Source: Hyphomicrobiales bacterium
GTDB taxonomy: Bacteria > Pseudomonadota > Alphaproteobacteria > Rhizobiales > Ancalomicrobiaceae
Assembly (NCBI GenBank): GCA_021286855.1
Contig: JAJTBO010000003.1
Coordinates: 186,001-250,000 of the forward strand
Length of the DNA: 64,000 nt
Reading direction: 5' to 3'
Each line of letters begins with the position of its first letter. The stretch's first letter is position 1. A program made the position numbers and the translations under genes. The notes under the pieces were generated by a model, which was not told where the DNA came from, did not search any database, and saw only the letters and a program-made list of their open reading frames with translations. This document shows, one piece after another, positions 50,639 through 59,515 of the stretch.

Positions 50639-52167
50639 CAGTGACCTCCCGCCATCGCGTGTCCGATCGCGGTGCGGTCGGTCTCGCCGATCCGCGCCTG
50701 CAGGGTGATCCGGCCGCCCGACATCACGACGATGCGGTCGGCGAGTTCGAGGATCTCGTCGAGATCCTCCGAGACGAGGAGGACGGCCGCGCCGCGATTG
50801 CGCTGCTCGAGGAGCTGGGTGCGGATCTCCGCGACCGAAGCGAAGTCGAGCCCGAAACACGGATTGGCGACGATCAGGACGTCGACGTCCCCGGAGAGCT
50901 CGCGGGCGAGGACGGCGCGCTGGACGTTGCCGCCGGAGAGATTTTCGATCGGCGTCTCGGTCGACGGCGTCTTGACCCGGTAGCGTTCGATCAGCTCGCG
51001 CGCCTTCGCCCGCATCGGGCCGGGCGACAACCACCCGCCGAGGGAGGCGATCGGCGGCTTGTCGAAGGTTCTCAGCGCCATGTTCTCGGCGACCGACATG
51101 CGCGGCGCCGCCGAATTGCGCAGCGGCTCCTCCTGCAGCGAACAGACCTTGAACCGATCCATCTGATCGCGCACCGGCTCGAAGCCCTGACCGTGGATCA
51201 GGATGCGGCCGTCGTCGAGGTCGCGTTGGCCGGAGAGGGCCTCGATCAGTTCCGACTGGCCGTTGCCGGAGACCCCGGCGACGCCGACGATCTCGCCGGC
51301 GTGGACCTTGAGGTCGAAGGACGACACGGCCGGCAGGCCTTCGTCGTCGGAGGCGAACAGCGCGGCGAGTTCGAGCACCACCGGCGCGTCGCTTCGTTCG
51401 ACGCGGGCGGCGCGTTCGCGGATCTCGGCGTCGCCGATCATCAACCGCGCCATGTCGTCGGTCGACATCTCCCCGACCAGACCGCCGCCGACGTATCGCC
51501 CGCGCCTGAGGATCGAAACCTCGTCGGCGTAGGCCGTCACCTCGCGGAACTTGTGGGTGATCATCAGGATGGTCAGTTCGCCGCGGCTGGTCATGCCCTT
51601 GAGCAGGCCGAGCATCTCGTCGGCTTCGTCGGGGGTCAGCACCGAGGTCGGCTCGTCGAGAACGACGAAGCGACGATCCAGATAGAGCTGCTTCAGGATC
51701 TCGAGCTTCTGCTTCTCGCCGGCCGAGAGACCGGCGACCGGCGTGTCGAGCCGCACGCGGAACGGCATCGTCGCCATGAAGGCCTCGAGGGCGGCGATCT
51801 CGCGCTTCCAGTCGACGACCGCCGGGCAGTCGGGGCGGGAGACGACGAGATTCTCGGCGGCGGTGAGCGAAGGCACCAGGGTGAAGTGCTGATAGACCAT
51901 GCCCAGCTTGGCCTCGGTGGCCTCGCGCGGGTTGTGGATCGCGGCCTCGCGGCCGTCGATCAGCATCTCGCCGCGGGTGGGCTGGTAGAAGCCCATCATG
52001 CACTTGACCAGGGTCGACTTGCCGGCCCCGTTCTCACCGAGCAGCGCGTGCAGGGTGCCCGGACGGACGCGGATCGAGACGTCCTCGAGCGCGACCAGCG
52101 AGCCGAAGATCTTGGTCATGCCGACGGTCTCGACGCCGATCGCCCGCCCCGCGCCCGCTTCGCTCAT
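50638..52167 (-). CDS. ABC transporter ATP-binding protein with two NBDs, BMP/nucleoside type
   Basis: A 509-residue tandem ATPase (RbsA/NupA-like). NBD1 is canonical: GENGAGKST near residue 45, [12 protein letters not shown] signature, [17 protein letters not shown]2 is degenerate as usual in this class: the Walker A is [10 protein letters not shown] (Gln for Lys), the signature is [14 protein letters not shown], and the Walker B region reads [11 protein letters not shown] where relatives have QPTRGLDVGA. It energises the two BMP-type permeases upstream. Lying between the two cysteine hydrolase genes with overlapping stops and starts ties transport and hydrolysis together. Confidence 0.92.
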   Translation of the reverse strand: MSEAGAGRAIGVETVGMTKIFGSLVALEDVSIRVRPGTLHALLGENGAGKSTLVKCMMGFYQPTRGEMLIDGREAAIHNPREATEAKLGMVYQHFTLVPSLTAAENLVVSRPDCPAVVDWKREIAALEAFMATMPFRVRLDTPVAGLSAGEKQKLEILKQLYLDRRFVVLDEPTSVLTPDEADEMLGLLKGMTSRGELTILMITHKFREVTAYADEVSILRRGRYVGGGLVGEMSTDDMARLMIGDAEIRERAARVERSDAPVVLELAALFASDDEGLPAVSSFDLKVHAGEIVGVAGVSGNGQSELIEALSGQRDLDDGRILIHGQGFEPVRDQMDRFKVCSLQEEPLRNSAAPRMSVAENMALRTFDKPPIASLGGWLSPGPMRAKARELIERYRVKTPSTETPIENLSGGNVQRAVLARELSGDVDVLIVANPCFGLDFASVAEIRTQLLEQRNRGAAVLLVSEDLDEILELADRIVVMSGGRITLQARIGETDRTAIGHAMAGGH

Positions 52168-52841
52168 CCGATCGCCTCCAGGAGCATCTTCGAGGTGGCG
52201 ACCGCGCCGAAGACGCCGCCCTGCATCTTGATCATGTCGATCGCGGCGAGGTGGTTCTCGAGCTTGGTCGCGCCGCAGCAGTCCTGGAGCAACAGGCATT
52301 CGAAGCCGCGATCGTTGGCCTCGCGCATGGTGGTGTGGACGCAGACGTCGGTGGTGATGCCGGTCAGAACGATGTTGCGGATGCCGTTCAGCCGCAGGAT
52401 CAGCTCGAGGTCGGTGGCGCAGAACGAGCCCTTGCCGGGCTTGTCGATGATCGGCTCGTGGGCCAGCGGCGCGAGCTCGTCGATGATCTCCCACCCCGGT
52501 TCGCCACGCACCAGGATCTTGCCGCAGGGGCCGGGATCGCCGATCCCCGCGCCGATGCGTTGCGACCGCCACCGCTTGTTGGCCGGCAAATCGGCGAGAT
52601 CCGGGCGATGGCCCTCGCGCGTGTGGATGACGTGGAAGCCCTTCGCCCGGAAGGCGGCGAGCACCGACTTGATCGGCTCGATCGGCGCGCGGGTCAGGCT
52701 CAGATCGTAGCCCATCGCGTCGACGTAGCCGCCCTTGCCGCAGAAGTCGGTCTGCATGTCGATGATGATCAACGCCGTGTTCTGCGGCCGGAGATCGCCG
52801 TCGAAGGGCCAGGGATAGGGATCGGCGGGGAGCGTGGTCAT
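52164..52841 (-). CDS. biuH: Biuret amidohydrolase
   Basis: A 225-residue IHL-family cysteine hydrolase closely resembling BiuH of Rhizobium leguminosarum: [48 protein letters not shown] and LLQDCCGAT are all shared as I recall that sequence. Triad D28, K134, C167 and substrate Gln Q207 stand at a constant offset of 8 from the known D36, K142, C175, Q215. It converts biuret to allophanate and ammonia. ATG 52841 lies 12 bp after the permease gene; the stop overlaps the ATPase start. AtzF at the operon end removes the product. Confidence 0.92.
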   Translation of the reverse strand: MTTLPADPYPWPFDGDLRPQNTALIIIDMQTDFCGKGGYVDAMGYDLSLTRAPIEPIKSVLAAFRAKGFHVIHTREGHRPDLADLPANKRWRSQRIGAGIGDPGPCGKILVRGEPGWEIIDELAPLAHEPIIDKPGKGSFCATDLELILRLNGIRNIVLTGITTDVCVHTTMREANDRGFECLLLQDCCGATKLENHLAAIDMIKMQGGVFGAVATSKMLLEAIG

Positions 52842-52852
52842 GGGGTTCGACC

Positions 52853-53770
52853 TCACTTGGTGATCGAGAGTTCGCCCGGCGCTCCCTTCAACGACCGCTT
52901 CGAGGAACTCGTCGCGATCATGATGGCGAGCGTCAGGATGTGGGGGGCGGCGTTGAAGAAGTGGTAGCCCTGCGAGATGCCGACCGACTGCAGCGCCGGA
53001 CCGAGCGCGCCGGCCGCGCCGAACAAGAGCGCCGCGCCGACGCAGGCGATCGGGTTCCAGCGCGAGAAGATGACGAGCGCGACCGCCATCAGGCCCTGGC
53101 CCGACGACAGCCCCTCGTTCCACGAGCCGGGGTAGAACAGCGACAGGAACGCGCCGCCGACCCCGGCGAGAAAGCCGCCGGCGGTGGTGGCGAAGAAACG
53201 GACGAGGTCGACGGAGACGCCCATCGCCCGCGCCGTGGTGGCGCTGTCGCCGGTCATCCGCACGACGAGGCCGATCCGCGTGTTGGCGAAGCCCCACCAC
53301 ATCACGACGGCGAGCGCCAAGCCGATGAAGAACAGCGGGTTGATCTGGAGCGCCACCTTCATCTGCGGGTCGGAGACGAGGAAGCCGAGGTCGATCGCCT
53401 GCAGCCGCGGCGCGGTCGGTTGGATGAAGCCCTTGCCGAGGAAGAAGGCGAAGCCCGTGCCGAACAGCATCATCGCGATGCCGATGGCGATGTCGGAGAC
53501 CTTCGGCAGCCGGCAGATCGCCCCGTGCAGCGCGCCGAACATCGATCCGGCGAGACCTGCGGCGAGGACGCCGACCCACGGACTGCCGGAGAGATAGGAG
53601 ATCGCATAGGCGCTCATCGCGCCGAAGACCAACGTCCCCTCGAGCCCGAGGTTGATGCGGCCGGACTTCTCGGTCAGGCATTCGCCGAGGCTGACGAAGA
53701 GAAACGGCGTCGAGACGCGCACCGCGCCCGCGAACATCGCCACCGCCACCGTGGTCAGGGCATCGCTCAT
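52853..53770 (-). CDS. ABC transporter permease, BMP/nucleoside type (NupQ-like)
   Basis: A 305-residue permease of the BPD_transp_2 class, with [34 protein letters not shown] at the N terminus (the NLGLEG motif typical of the second BMP permease), some eight hydrophobic segments and the [23 protein letters not shown] coupling loop. It starts in the stop codon of the first permease (ATGA) and is followed by biuH. Forms the channel with 53767-54876. Confidence 0.9.
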   Translation of the reverse strand: MSDALTTVAVAMFAGAVRVSTPFLFVSLGECLTEKSGRINLGLEGTLVFGAMSAYAISYLSGSPWVGVLAAGLAGSMFGALHGAICRLPKVSDIAIGIAMMLFGTGFAFFLGKGFIQPTAPRLQAIDLGFLVSDPQMKVALQINPLFFIGLALAVVMWWGFANTRIGLVVRMTGDSATTARAMGVSVDLVRFFATTAGGFLAGVGGAFLSLFYPGSWNEGLSSGQGLMAVALVIFSRWNPIACVGAALLFGAAGALGPALQSVGISQGYHFFNAAPHILTLAIMIATSSSKRSLKGAPGELSITK

Positions 53771-54876
53771 CGGCGTTTCTCCGCGGTGAGGAAGGGGACG
53801 CGTCCGTAGATCGTCTCCGAGACCAGGATGATCAGGAAGATCAGGCCCTGCAGCACCTGCACCGAGGCGTCGGGCAGTCCCATCCGCCGTTGGATCAGCC
53901 CGCCGGCCGCCGCCAGGCCGCCGAACAGCACCGCCACCGGCGGGATGGCGAGCGGGTTGTGGCGGGCCAGGAACGAGACGAGGATGCCGGTGAAGCCGTA
54001 GCCGGCGATCAGCGAGGCGTTGGCTTTGCCGAGCACCGCGGCGACCTCGAAATAGCCGGCGACGCCGGCCGTCGCGCCGGCCAGGGCGCAGGCCGCGACC
54101 ATCAGTCTGCCGACCGGCAACCCTTGCGCGCGGGCGGCGCGGACGTTGCCGCCGGTGACCCGCGCGGCGAAACCGAAGGTCGTGCGGCTCATCAGGAGAT
54201 GGGCGAGGATCGCCACGACGACGCCGACGACGAGCCCCCAATGGACGTCCATGCCGGGGATCGACCCGACCATCAGGCCGGGGTCGAGCGGGGTCGTCGA
54301 CGGCTTGTTGGGGTCGGCGGGCGAGCGCAGGGGGCCTTCGACGAAGAAGTTCAGGATCGCCACGGCGATGTAGAACATCAACAGCGAGGCGATCGTCTCG
54401 TTGACCGCGCGAACGTGGCGCAGCCAGCCGACGAAGCCGATCCACACCGCCCCGGCGAGGGCCGCGGCGACGAACATCAGCGGCGTCACGATCCAGGCGG
54501 GCAGCACGCCCATCACCGGCAGCGCCACCACGGCGGCGGCGAACCCGCCGATCACCAGCGCACCCTCGCCGCCGATGACCATCAGGCCGAGGCGGGCGGG
54601 GATCGCCACGCAGAGCGCGGTGAAGATCAGTGGCGCGGTGCGGATCAGCGTGTTCTGCCAGGAAAACGCCGTGCCGAACCCGCCGCGCCAGAGCAGTTCG
54701 AAGAAGGTCGCCGGCGATTTGCCGAGGGTCAGAAGGAACACCGAGAACAGCGCCGCCGCCAGCGCGACCGCGCCGACCGGCACGATCACCGCTTCGATCG
54801 CGGTCAGTAGTCGGATCCTCGCGGCTTCGGGGTCCGAAGTCCGCCCCCGAACGGGCGTTGCGCTCTCTGCGGTCAA
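53767..54876 (-). CDS. ABC transporter permease, BMP/nucleoside type (NupP-like)
   Basis: A ~369-residue permease of the BPD_transp_2 class: first span near residues 28-50, then [32 protein letters not shown] (the N-x-G-x-E-G-like loop is IGGEG), and [32 protein letters not shown] as coupling region. I chose TTG 54876 because GGGAG lies 6 nt upstream. A GTG at 54948 would add 24 hydrophilic residues, has no ribosome site and abuts a strong hairpin. Start uncertain; identity is not. Confidence 0.88.
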   Translation of the reverse strand: MTAESATPVRGRTSDPEAARIRLLTAIEAVIVPVGAVALAAALFSVFLLTLGKSPATFFELLWRGGFGTAFSWQNTLIRTAPLIFTALCVAIPARLGLMVIGGEGALVIGGFAAAVVALPVMGVLPAWIVTPLMFVAAALAGAVWIGFVGWLRHVRAVNETIASLLMFYIAVAILNFFVEGPLRSPADPNKPSTTPLDPGLMVGSIPGMDVHWGLVVGVVVAILAHLLMSRTTFGFAARVTGGNVRAARAQGLPVGRLMVAACALAGATAGVAGYFEVAAVLGKANASLIAGYGFTGILVSFLARHNPLAIPPVAVLFGGLAAAGGLIQRRMGLPDASVQVLQGLIFLIILVSETIYGRVPFLTAEKRR

Positions 54877-54955
54877 GTCGTGCTCCCGTCGGCTCGCCCG
54901 ATCGATCGGGACGGGGACGCCGGCGTCCGGTCGGCGATGACCGGACACGGTCGAA

Positions 54956-54983
54956 CGTCGGCGGCGCGATCGCGCCGCCGACG
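54956..54983 (-). terminator. 28-bp perfect palindrome after BMP binding-protein gene
   Basis: CGTCGGCGGCGCGAT directly abuts its reverse complement (54956-54983), forming a 12-bp stem with a GATC-type loop, 8 bp after the binding-protein stop. As in the other importers here it separates the binding protein from the permeases, suggesting message protection or attenuation. Confidence 0.65.
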
Positions 54984-54991
54984 AAGCTCGG

Positions 54992-56107
54992 TCAGTTGAT
55001 CGAACCGACGACGCCCTCGACGAGATAGTTGGTCGTCTCCAGGAAGACGTCGTAGTTGTCGACGACCTTGCCGGCGGGCACCACCACGGCGCCCTTGTTG
55101 TCCTTCAATTCGCCGGCGACATAGGGCTTGTTCGCCTTCAGATCGGCGATCGCGGCGGTCGCCGCCTTGCGCGCGGCCTCCGAAGCTGCGGCGCCGAAGG
55201 CGGTGTTCTGGACATAGTCCTTGTCGTAGCCGCCGCGCTCGAAGTTCGGCAGCTTCTGACCCTTGGTCAGCAATTCCGCGAAGTTCTTGTAGATCGTCGC
55301 CCACTTGTATTCGGCGCCGGTGATGAAGCCCTTGGGCGCGAGCGAGGCCTGCGAGGCGTTGTGGCCGCAGCACATGATGCCGCGCTTCTCGGCCGTCTCG
55401 ACCACCACCTTGGGGCTGTCGACGTGGCAGGTGACGACGTCGCAGCCGGCGTCGGCGAGCGCGTTGGCGGCCTCCGCCTCACGCACCGGCAACGCCCAGT
55501 CGCCGGTGAAGATCACCTGGACGGTGGCGGCCGGATTGACCTTCTTCACGCCCATGGTGAAGGAGTTGATGTTCTGCAGCACCGAGGAGATCGGCTTGGC
55601 GGCGATGAAGCCGAGCTTGTTGGTCTTGGTCGAAAGGCCGGCGGCGATGCCGTCGACGTAGTGAGCCTGATGCAGATAGGCGTAGTAGGACCCGGCGTTC
55701 ATCGGGTGCTTGTCCTTCTGCCACAGGCCGATGGCGTGGCGGAACTCGACGTCCGGGTACTTCTTCGCCATCTCGATCATGTGCGGGTCGAAATAGCCGA
55801 AGGAGGTGGCGAAGATCAGCTTGGCGCCGTCGAGCTTGATCATCGATTCCATCGTCTTCTGGACGGCGATCGTCTCGGGGACGTTCTCCTCCTCGACCAC
55901 CGTGACGCCCGGGACCTTCTTCAGCTCGACCGCGGCCACGGCGTGCGCCTGGTTCCAACCGAAGTCGTCGCGCGGTCCGACGTAGATGATGCCGATGGTG
56001 AGGCCGGCGGCGGCGGCGCGCTCCAGCGGGCCCGCGAAGGGCGCAGCGACGACGCCGGCGGCGGCCGACTTCAGCAGAGTGCGACGGGAAAGCAGAAATT
56101 CGGACAT
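54992..56107 (-). CDS. BMP family ABC transporter substrate-binding protein
   Basis: A 371-residue lipoprotein-like-family (BMP/PnrA) binding protein, but exported by a Tat-type signal: SRRTLLKSAAAG at residues 7-18 followed by a hydrophobic core and AAAA cleavage site. The BMP core follows: IGIIYVGPRDDFGWNQAHAVA, LIFATSFGYFDPHMIEMAKKYPDVEF and GHNASQASLAPKGFITG. BMP proteins bind purine nucleosides or related ureides. Its operon contains biuret and allophanate hydrolases, so a ureido compound is the likely ligand. ATG 56107 has GAGGGGG upstream. A sigma-54 promoter and a palindromic operator lie just upstream. Confidence 0.9.
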   Translation of the reverse strand: MSEFLLSRRTLLKSAAAGVVAAPFAGPLERAAAAGLTIGIIYVGPRDDFGWNQAHAVAAVELKKVPGVTVVEEENVPETIAVQKTMESMIKLDGAKLIFATSFGYFDPHMIEMAKKYPDVEFRHAIGLWQKDKHPMNAGSYYAYLHQAHYVDGIAAGLSTKTNKLGFIAAKPISSVLQNINSFTMGVKKVNPAATVQVIFTGDWALPVREAEAANALADAGCDVVTCHVDSPKVVVETAEKRGIMCCGHNASQASLAPKGFITGAEYKWATIYKNFAELLTKGQKLPNFERGGYDKDYVQNTAFGAAASEAARKAATAAIADLKANKPYVAGELKDNKGAVVVPAGKVVDNYDVFLETTNYLVEGVVGSIN

Positions 56108-56135
56108 GCGAAGCCCCCTCGGTGGCGATGCGCGA

Positions 56136-56153
56136 CGCGTTGTATGCAACGCG
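56136..56153. promoter_or_regulatory. Palindromic operator (GntR/FCD type) of BMP/biuret operon
   Basis: CGCGTTG-TATG-CAACGCG has perfect 7-bp arms. The core TTGTATGCAA resembles the TTGTATACAA sites of FCD-type GntR regulators. It lies from about +11 to +28 of the predicted sigma-54 start, so a bound protein would repress. The GntR gene at 57486 is the obvious candidate. Confidence 0.6.
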
Positions 56154-56174
56154 GTCGCTTCGCTTTCGAGATTC

Positions 56175-56190
56175 GCAATCGACGTGCCAG
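56175..56190 (-). promoter_or_regulatory. Sigma-54 (RpoN) promoter of BMP/biuret operon
   Basis: Read on the minus strand: CTGGCACG-TCGA-TTGC, all core bases of the -24/-12 consensus with correct spacing. The start of transcription would be near 56164, about 57 bp before the binding-protein ATG. Indicates nitrogen-status control of the whole operon down to atzF. Confidence 0.7.
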
Positions 56191-56411
56191 TCGCGGAGGC
56201 GGTTCGTGAAGCGCGCCCGATATGCGCCTTTCTTCAGTCGTTTGGTCCGTTCGGAGCGCAAGGGCGAAGCAGCCTTGCTCGCTTCGACGAAGGCCCGAGC
56301 GACCGTCGAACTGCTCACTCGGCGATCGCACTCTCCATGCAATTGCTCAATAATTAATCATTACATACAATCTGTGCAATCCGCCGTTCGACTCTGCCTT
56401 CGCGGCGTCGT

Positions 56412-57335
56412 TCACGGCGAGGGCGCGGCATAGGTGGCGGCGAGACGCGCCGCGAGGTGGTCGCCCGCGGTGATCGGCGGATGCCGGGGCGTCTCGCCGG
56501 GCGGCACGCAGCTCGGCAGCGCTTCGACGACGACGTCGGGCGACGGGTCGAGGAAGAAGGCGACGGAGCGGCGGATCCGATCGCGGGGCGCGACGACGCG
56601 ATGCGGATTGGAGAGATAGACGTCGTTCGACCAACGCATCAGGCAATCGCCGATATTGACCACGAAGGCGTCGGCGACGAAGGGCGGCGTGATCCAGACG
56701 CCGTCGCGCCGCCGCACCTCGAGGCCGCCGACGTCGTCGGTGGCCAGCAGCGTGAGGTTGCCGTAGTCGGTGTGAGCGCCCGCGCCGAGCCCGTCGACGC
56801 CGGTGTCCGTGACCGGCGGATAATGCAGCAGACGCAGCGTCGCCATCGGCGTGTGGAAGGCGTCGGCGAAATGGTCGGCCGGCGCGCCGAGGTCGACGGC
56901 GATCGCTCGATGCAGGTCGCGCCCGAGCCGGAAGACCGCGTCGAACCAGGCCTCCATCGTCGCCCGAAAGCCGGCGAGATCCGGCCAGACGTTGCGGGTC
57001 GGCCCGCCCGGCGGATCGAACCCGATGTTGAAAGCCTCCTTGGGATCGGGACGGGCGTTCGGGTCGAGCGCCTCGACGTTCAGTCCGATCCACCCGCGAT
57101 TGTCGCCGACCCGCGCGAGGGCGATCTCGGCCTTCTGCGCCGCAGGCCACGCGAACAGCGCATCGGCGGCGGCGAAGACCGCGGCGCGCAACGCCGGATC
57201 GACGCCGTGGCCGACGACGCAGAAGAATCCGACCTCGCGCGCCGCGCGCCCGATGTCGCCGGCGATCCGGCCGAGCGCTTCCGGCGCGCCCGAGGCGAGG
57301 CCGTCGAGATCGACGACGGGGATGAGGGACGACAA
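56412..57335 (-). CDS. 2-oxoglutarate/Fe(II)-dependent oxygenase (isopenicillin N synthase family)
   Basis: A 307-residue DIOX_N plus 2OG-FeII_Oxy protein. Fe ligands H188 and D190 in GAHTDYGNLTLL and H245 in SNPHRVVAP; 2OG-binding R255-x-S257 in RIRRSVAFF. N-terminal IPVVDLDGLASGA and FFCVVGHGV are typical. The start is TTG 57335: AGGAGG lies 10 nt before it and no ATG precedes the conserved IPVVDL. Family members hydroxylate or demethylate amino acids, pyrimidines or purines; the substrate is unknown. It is divergent from the GntR gene and upstream of the biuret operon, so may prepare the nitrogen compound taken up. Confidence 0.88.
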   Translation of the reverse strand: MSSLIPVVDLDGLASGAPEALGRIAGDIGRAAREVGFFCVVGHGVDPALRAAVFAAADALFAWPAAQKAEIALARVGDNRGWIGLNVEALDPNARPDPKEAFNIGFDPPGGPTRNVWPDLAGFRATMEAWFDAVFRLGRDLHRAIAVDLGAPADHFADAFHTPMATLRLLHYPPVTDTGVDGLGAGAHTDYGNLTLLATDDVGGLEVRRRDGVWITPPFVADAFVVNIGDCLMRWSNDVYLSNPHRVVAPRDRIRRSVAFFLDPSPDVVVEALPSCVPPGETPRHPPITAGDHLAARLAATYAAPSP

Positions 57336-57485
57336 GGGGCGAAATCCTCCTGGACGGGGTGAGAGCGGCCGCCGCGCCGAGAACGGCATCGATCCTGCTT
57401 GGCGAAGGAGCGGCCCTGCTCGATCGGAGCATGGACGCGACCGAGAATTCGTGCCAGAGCGAAATCGACCGCCGACGGAGTCACC

Positions 57486-58193
57486 ATGGAGCCGAAGCAG
57501 CACGGCCGCCCCGCGATCTCGCCTCGCCGCAGATCCGCGCCCGGCGGCGCGACGCACGCGGAGCGCCTGCGTCAGGCCCTGGCGGAGGACATCGCCTACG
57601 GACGGCTGGCCCCGGGCGAAGCGCTCGACGAGACGACGCTGGCGGAACGCTTCGGCGTGTCGCGGACGCCGGTGCGGGAGGCGCTGCGCGAGTTGGCGGC
57701 GACCGGCCTCGTCGAGCATCGACCCCATCGCGGCGCCGTCGTCGCCTCGCTCGATCCCGACCGGCTCCGCGAGATGTTCGTGGTGATGGCCGAGCTCGAG
57801 GCGCTCTGCGCCGGCTGGGCGGCGGTCTCGATCACCAGCGCGGAGCGGGCCGAACTCGCGGCGATGCACGAGGCGGCGGGCGAACTGGTCCGGATCGGCG
57901 ACGTGGCGCGCTATCGCGAGGTCAACGACCGCTTCCATGAATTCATCTACGCGGCGAGCCACAACGCCTTTCTGCAGGAGACGGTGATCGGCGTGCGCCG
58001 GCGTGTCCTCGCCTTCCGCAGAGCGCAGTTTCAAGGGCTCGGCCGACTGGTCGTCAGCCATGCCGAACACGGTCGGGTCGTTCAGGCCATTCTGCGCGGC
58101 GACCGAGAGGCGGCGGCTCGCGAAATGCGGGCTCACCTCACCTCTTCCGGCCGCTCCTTCTCCGATCTCCGCGTCGGCGCCGCCGGCGCGTGA
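57486..58193 (+). CDS. GntR family regulator, FCD domain
   Basis: A 235-residue regulator: wHTH at about residues 20-85 (LRQALAEDIAYGRLAPGEALDETTLAERFGVSRTPVREALREL) and the helical FCD ligand domain at about 95-220 (FVVMAELEALCAGWAA, NDRFHEFIYAASHN and a final His in SHAEHGRVVQAIL). The metal-binding Asp/His set of FCD proteins appears present. ATG 57486 follows CGGAG; an upstream extension is not HTH-like. Divergent from the oxygenase; TGCTC-GATCG-GAGCA (57417-57431) and the sites at 56136 and 56360 are candidate operators. Confidence 0.9.
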   Translation: MEPKQHGRPAISPRRRSAPGGATHAERLRQALAEDIAYGRLAPGEALDETTLAERFGVSRTPVREALRELAATGLVEHRPHRGAVVASLDPDRLREMFVVMAELEALCAGWAAVSITSAERAELAAMHEAAGELVRIGDVARYREVNDRFHEFIYAASHNAFLQETVIGVRRRVLAFRRAQFQGLGRLVVSHAEHGRVVQAILRGDREAAAREMRAHLTSSGRSFSDLRVGAAGA

Positions 58194-58243
58194 CGCCGCC
58201 GAAATCGGACCTCACCCTGCTCGGCGCGCGACCAGCCTGTCGT

Positions 58244-59515
58244 TCACGACGCCGACGTTCCACATCTCGGCGCTCCGATCGCGGCGCGCGGGCCGGCGAG
58301 TAGGGACGCCTTCGGGCGGACGAAGGTCTTCACGCCGCGTTTCCAGCCGGCCAGCGTCGGGGCGATCTCGCGGACCGCGGCGACGGCGTTCGGCGCGTCG
58401 AGCACGACCACGTCGGCCGAAGCGCCGACCTCCAGCGCATGCGGACGCCGCATCAACCGCGCGGCGGCGGAGCCGACCATGTCGAAGACCCCGGCGATCT
58501 CGTCGTCCGAGGCGAGTTGGGCGACGTCGGCGTAGAGATTGGCCATCCGCACCAGCGAAGCGTCGCCGAACGGGGTGAAGGGGTTGAGGACGTTGTTGGT
58601 CGCGATGGTCGCCGTCACGCCCCGCGCGGCGAGACGGTGGGCGGGCGCGACGCCGCGCGGACGACCCGCCGGCGCGTCGCGCCCGGTGAGGAAGAGATCC
58701 GTCGCCGGCAGCACGGTGAGCGCGATGCCCGCCGCCGCGAGCCGATCGGCGACGGCGTCGACCTCGGTCGGGGCGAGCATCGCGAGTTTGGTGACGTGTC
58801 CGACGCCGACGCGGCCTCGACGGCCGCGGCGCTCGGTCTCGCGGATCACCGCGTCGAGATGGTTCCAGGACGGATCGAGATCGAAATCGATGTGGAAGTC
58901 GAGATCGACGTCGTGGGCTGCCGCGATCTCGAAGAGGCGGGCGATGTGCCGTTCCGGCTCGGGATCGGTATAGGGACAGCCGCCGACGAGATCGGCCCCG
59001 GCGGCGAGCGCCTTCTCGAGCAGGCGCTCGGTCTCCGGCTCTCCGGTGGTGCCTTCCTGAGCGAAGGCGCAGATCTCGAGGTCGATCAGGGCGGACCAGT
59101 CCGCGCGCACCGCCGAAATCGCCTCCAGCGATCGCAGTTCGACGCGCGGATCGACCTCGACGAAGGTCCGCATCGCCGTGGCGCCGGCGAGAACGGCCTT
59201 CTCCATCACGCTCGACGCGCGCTCGTAGACGTCGTCGACGGTGAAGGCGACCTTGGCGCGGGCGGTCTCGGCGACCGCTTCGGCGAGGGTTCCCTCGCAG
59301 ATCCGGCAGCGTCCGAGAATGCAGGCCTTGTCGAGATGGATGTGGGTCTCGACGAAGCCGGGAAACGCGAAGGCGCCGGCGAAGTCCTCGACCTCCACCG
59401 CCTCGCAGACGAGCCCGGGGCCCATCGCCGCGATCCGTCCGTCGGCGAGGGCGATGTCCACGGCGTCGTCGCGGCCGGCGACATGGAGATTGCGCAGGAG
59501 CGTATCGACCCTCAT
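58244..59515 (-). CDS. CodA-like amidohydrolase with altered active-site residues
   Basis: A 423-residue amidohydrolase of the cytosine deaminase branch: H58 and H60 in ETHIHLDKA, H208 in DFHIDFDLD and H240 in GVGHVTKL align with metal and substrate residues of E. coli CodA. Two key positions differ. The catalytic Glu after HCD (Glu217 in CodA) is Phe211, and the metal-binding Asp of HDDV (Asp313) is Asn307 in ATNNVLNPFTPFG. Ordinary cytosine deamination is therefore doubtful; a different amide or amine substrate, or a different metal chemistry, is likely. Starts in the stop of the HpxW-like gene, so translation is coupled. Confidence 0.85.
   Translation of the reverse strand: MRVDTLLRNLHVAGRDDAVDIALADGRIAAMGPGLVCEAVEVEDFAGAFAFPGFVETHIHLDKACILGRCRICEGTLAEAVAETARAKVAFTVDDVYERASSVMEKAVLAGATAMRTFVEVDPRVELRSLEAISAVRADWSALIDLEICAFAQEGTTGEPETERLLEKALAAGADLVGGCPYTDPEPERHIARLFEIAAAHDVDLDFHIDFDLDPSWNHLDAVIRETERRGRRGRVGVGHVTKLAMLAPTEVDAVADRLAAAGIALTVLPATDLFLTGRDAPAGRPRGVAPAHRLAARGVTATIATNNVLNPFTPFGDASLVRMANLYADVAQLASDDEIAGVFDMVGSAAARLMRRPHALEVGASADVVVLDAPNAVAAVREIAPTLAGWKRGVKTFVRPKASLLAGPRAAIGAPRCGTSAS

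Larger units (their letters stand above)
56108..56411. other. 304-bp control region of BMP/biuret operon
   Basis: Contains the sigma-54 element and CGCGTTGTATGCAACGCG operator listed separately. A second, related site, ATTACATACAAT (56360-56371; ATTGTATGTAAT on the minus strand), resembles the GntR/FCD-type ATTGTATACAAT at 10 of 12 bases. The stretch 56335-56375 is AT-rich. No gene is supportable. Confidence 0.6.

Noticed and set aside
54877-54948. GTG 54948 as start of the BMP permease
   Set aside because: No ribosome site, hydrophilic extension not seen in the family, and it abuts the 28-bp palindrome; TTG 54876 has GGGAG at proper distance.
57442-57457. CTGGCACG on the minus strand upstream of the oxygenase gene, like a sigma-54 -24 element
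   Set aside because: At the required distance the -12 position reads CTCG, lacking the essential GC, so the element is incomplete.
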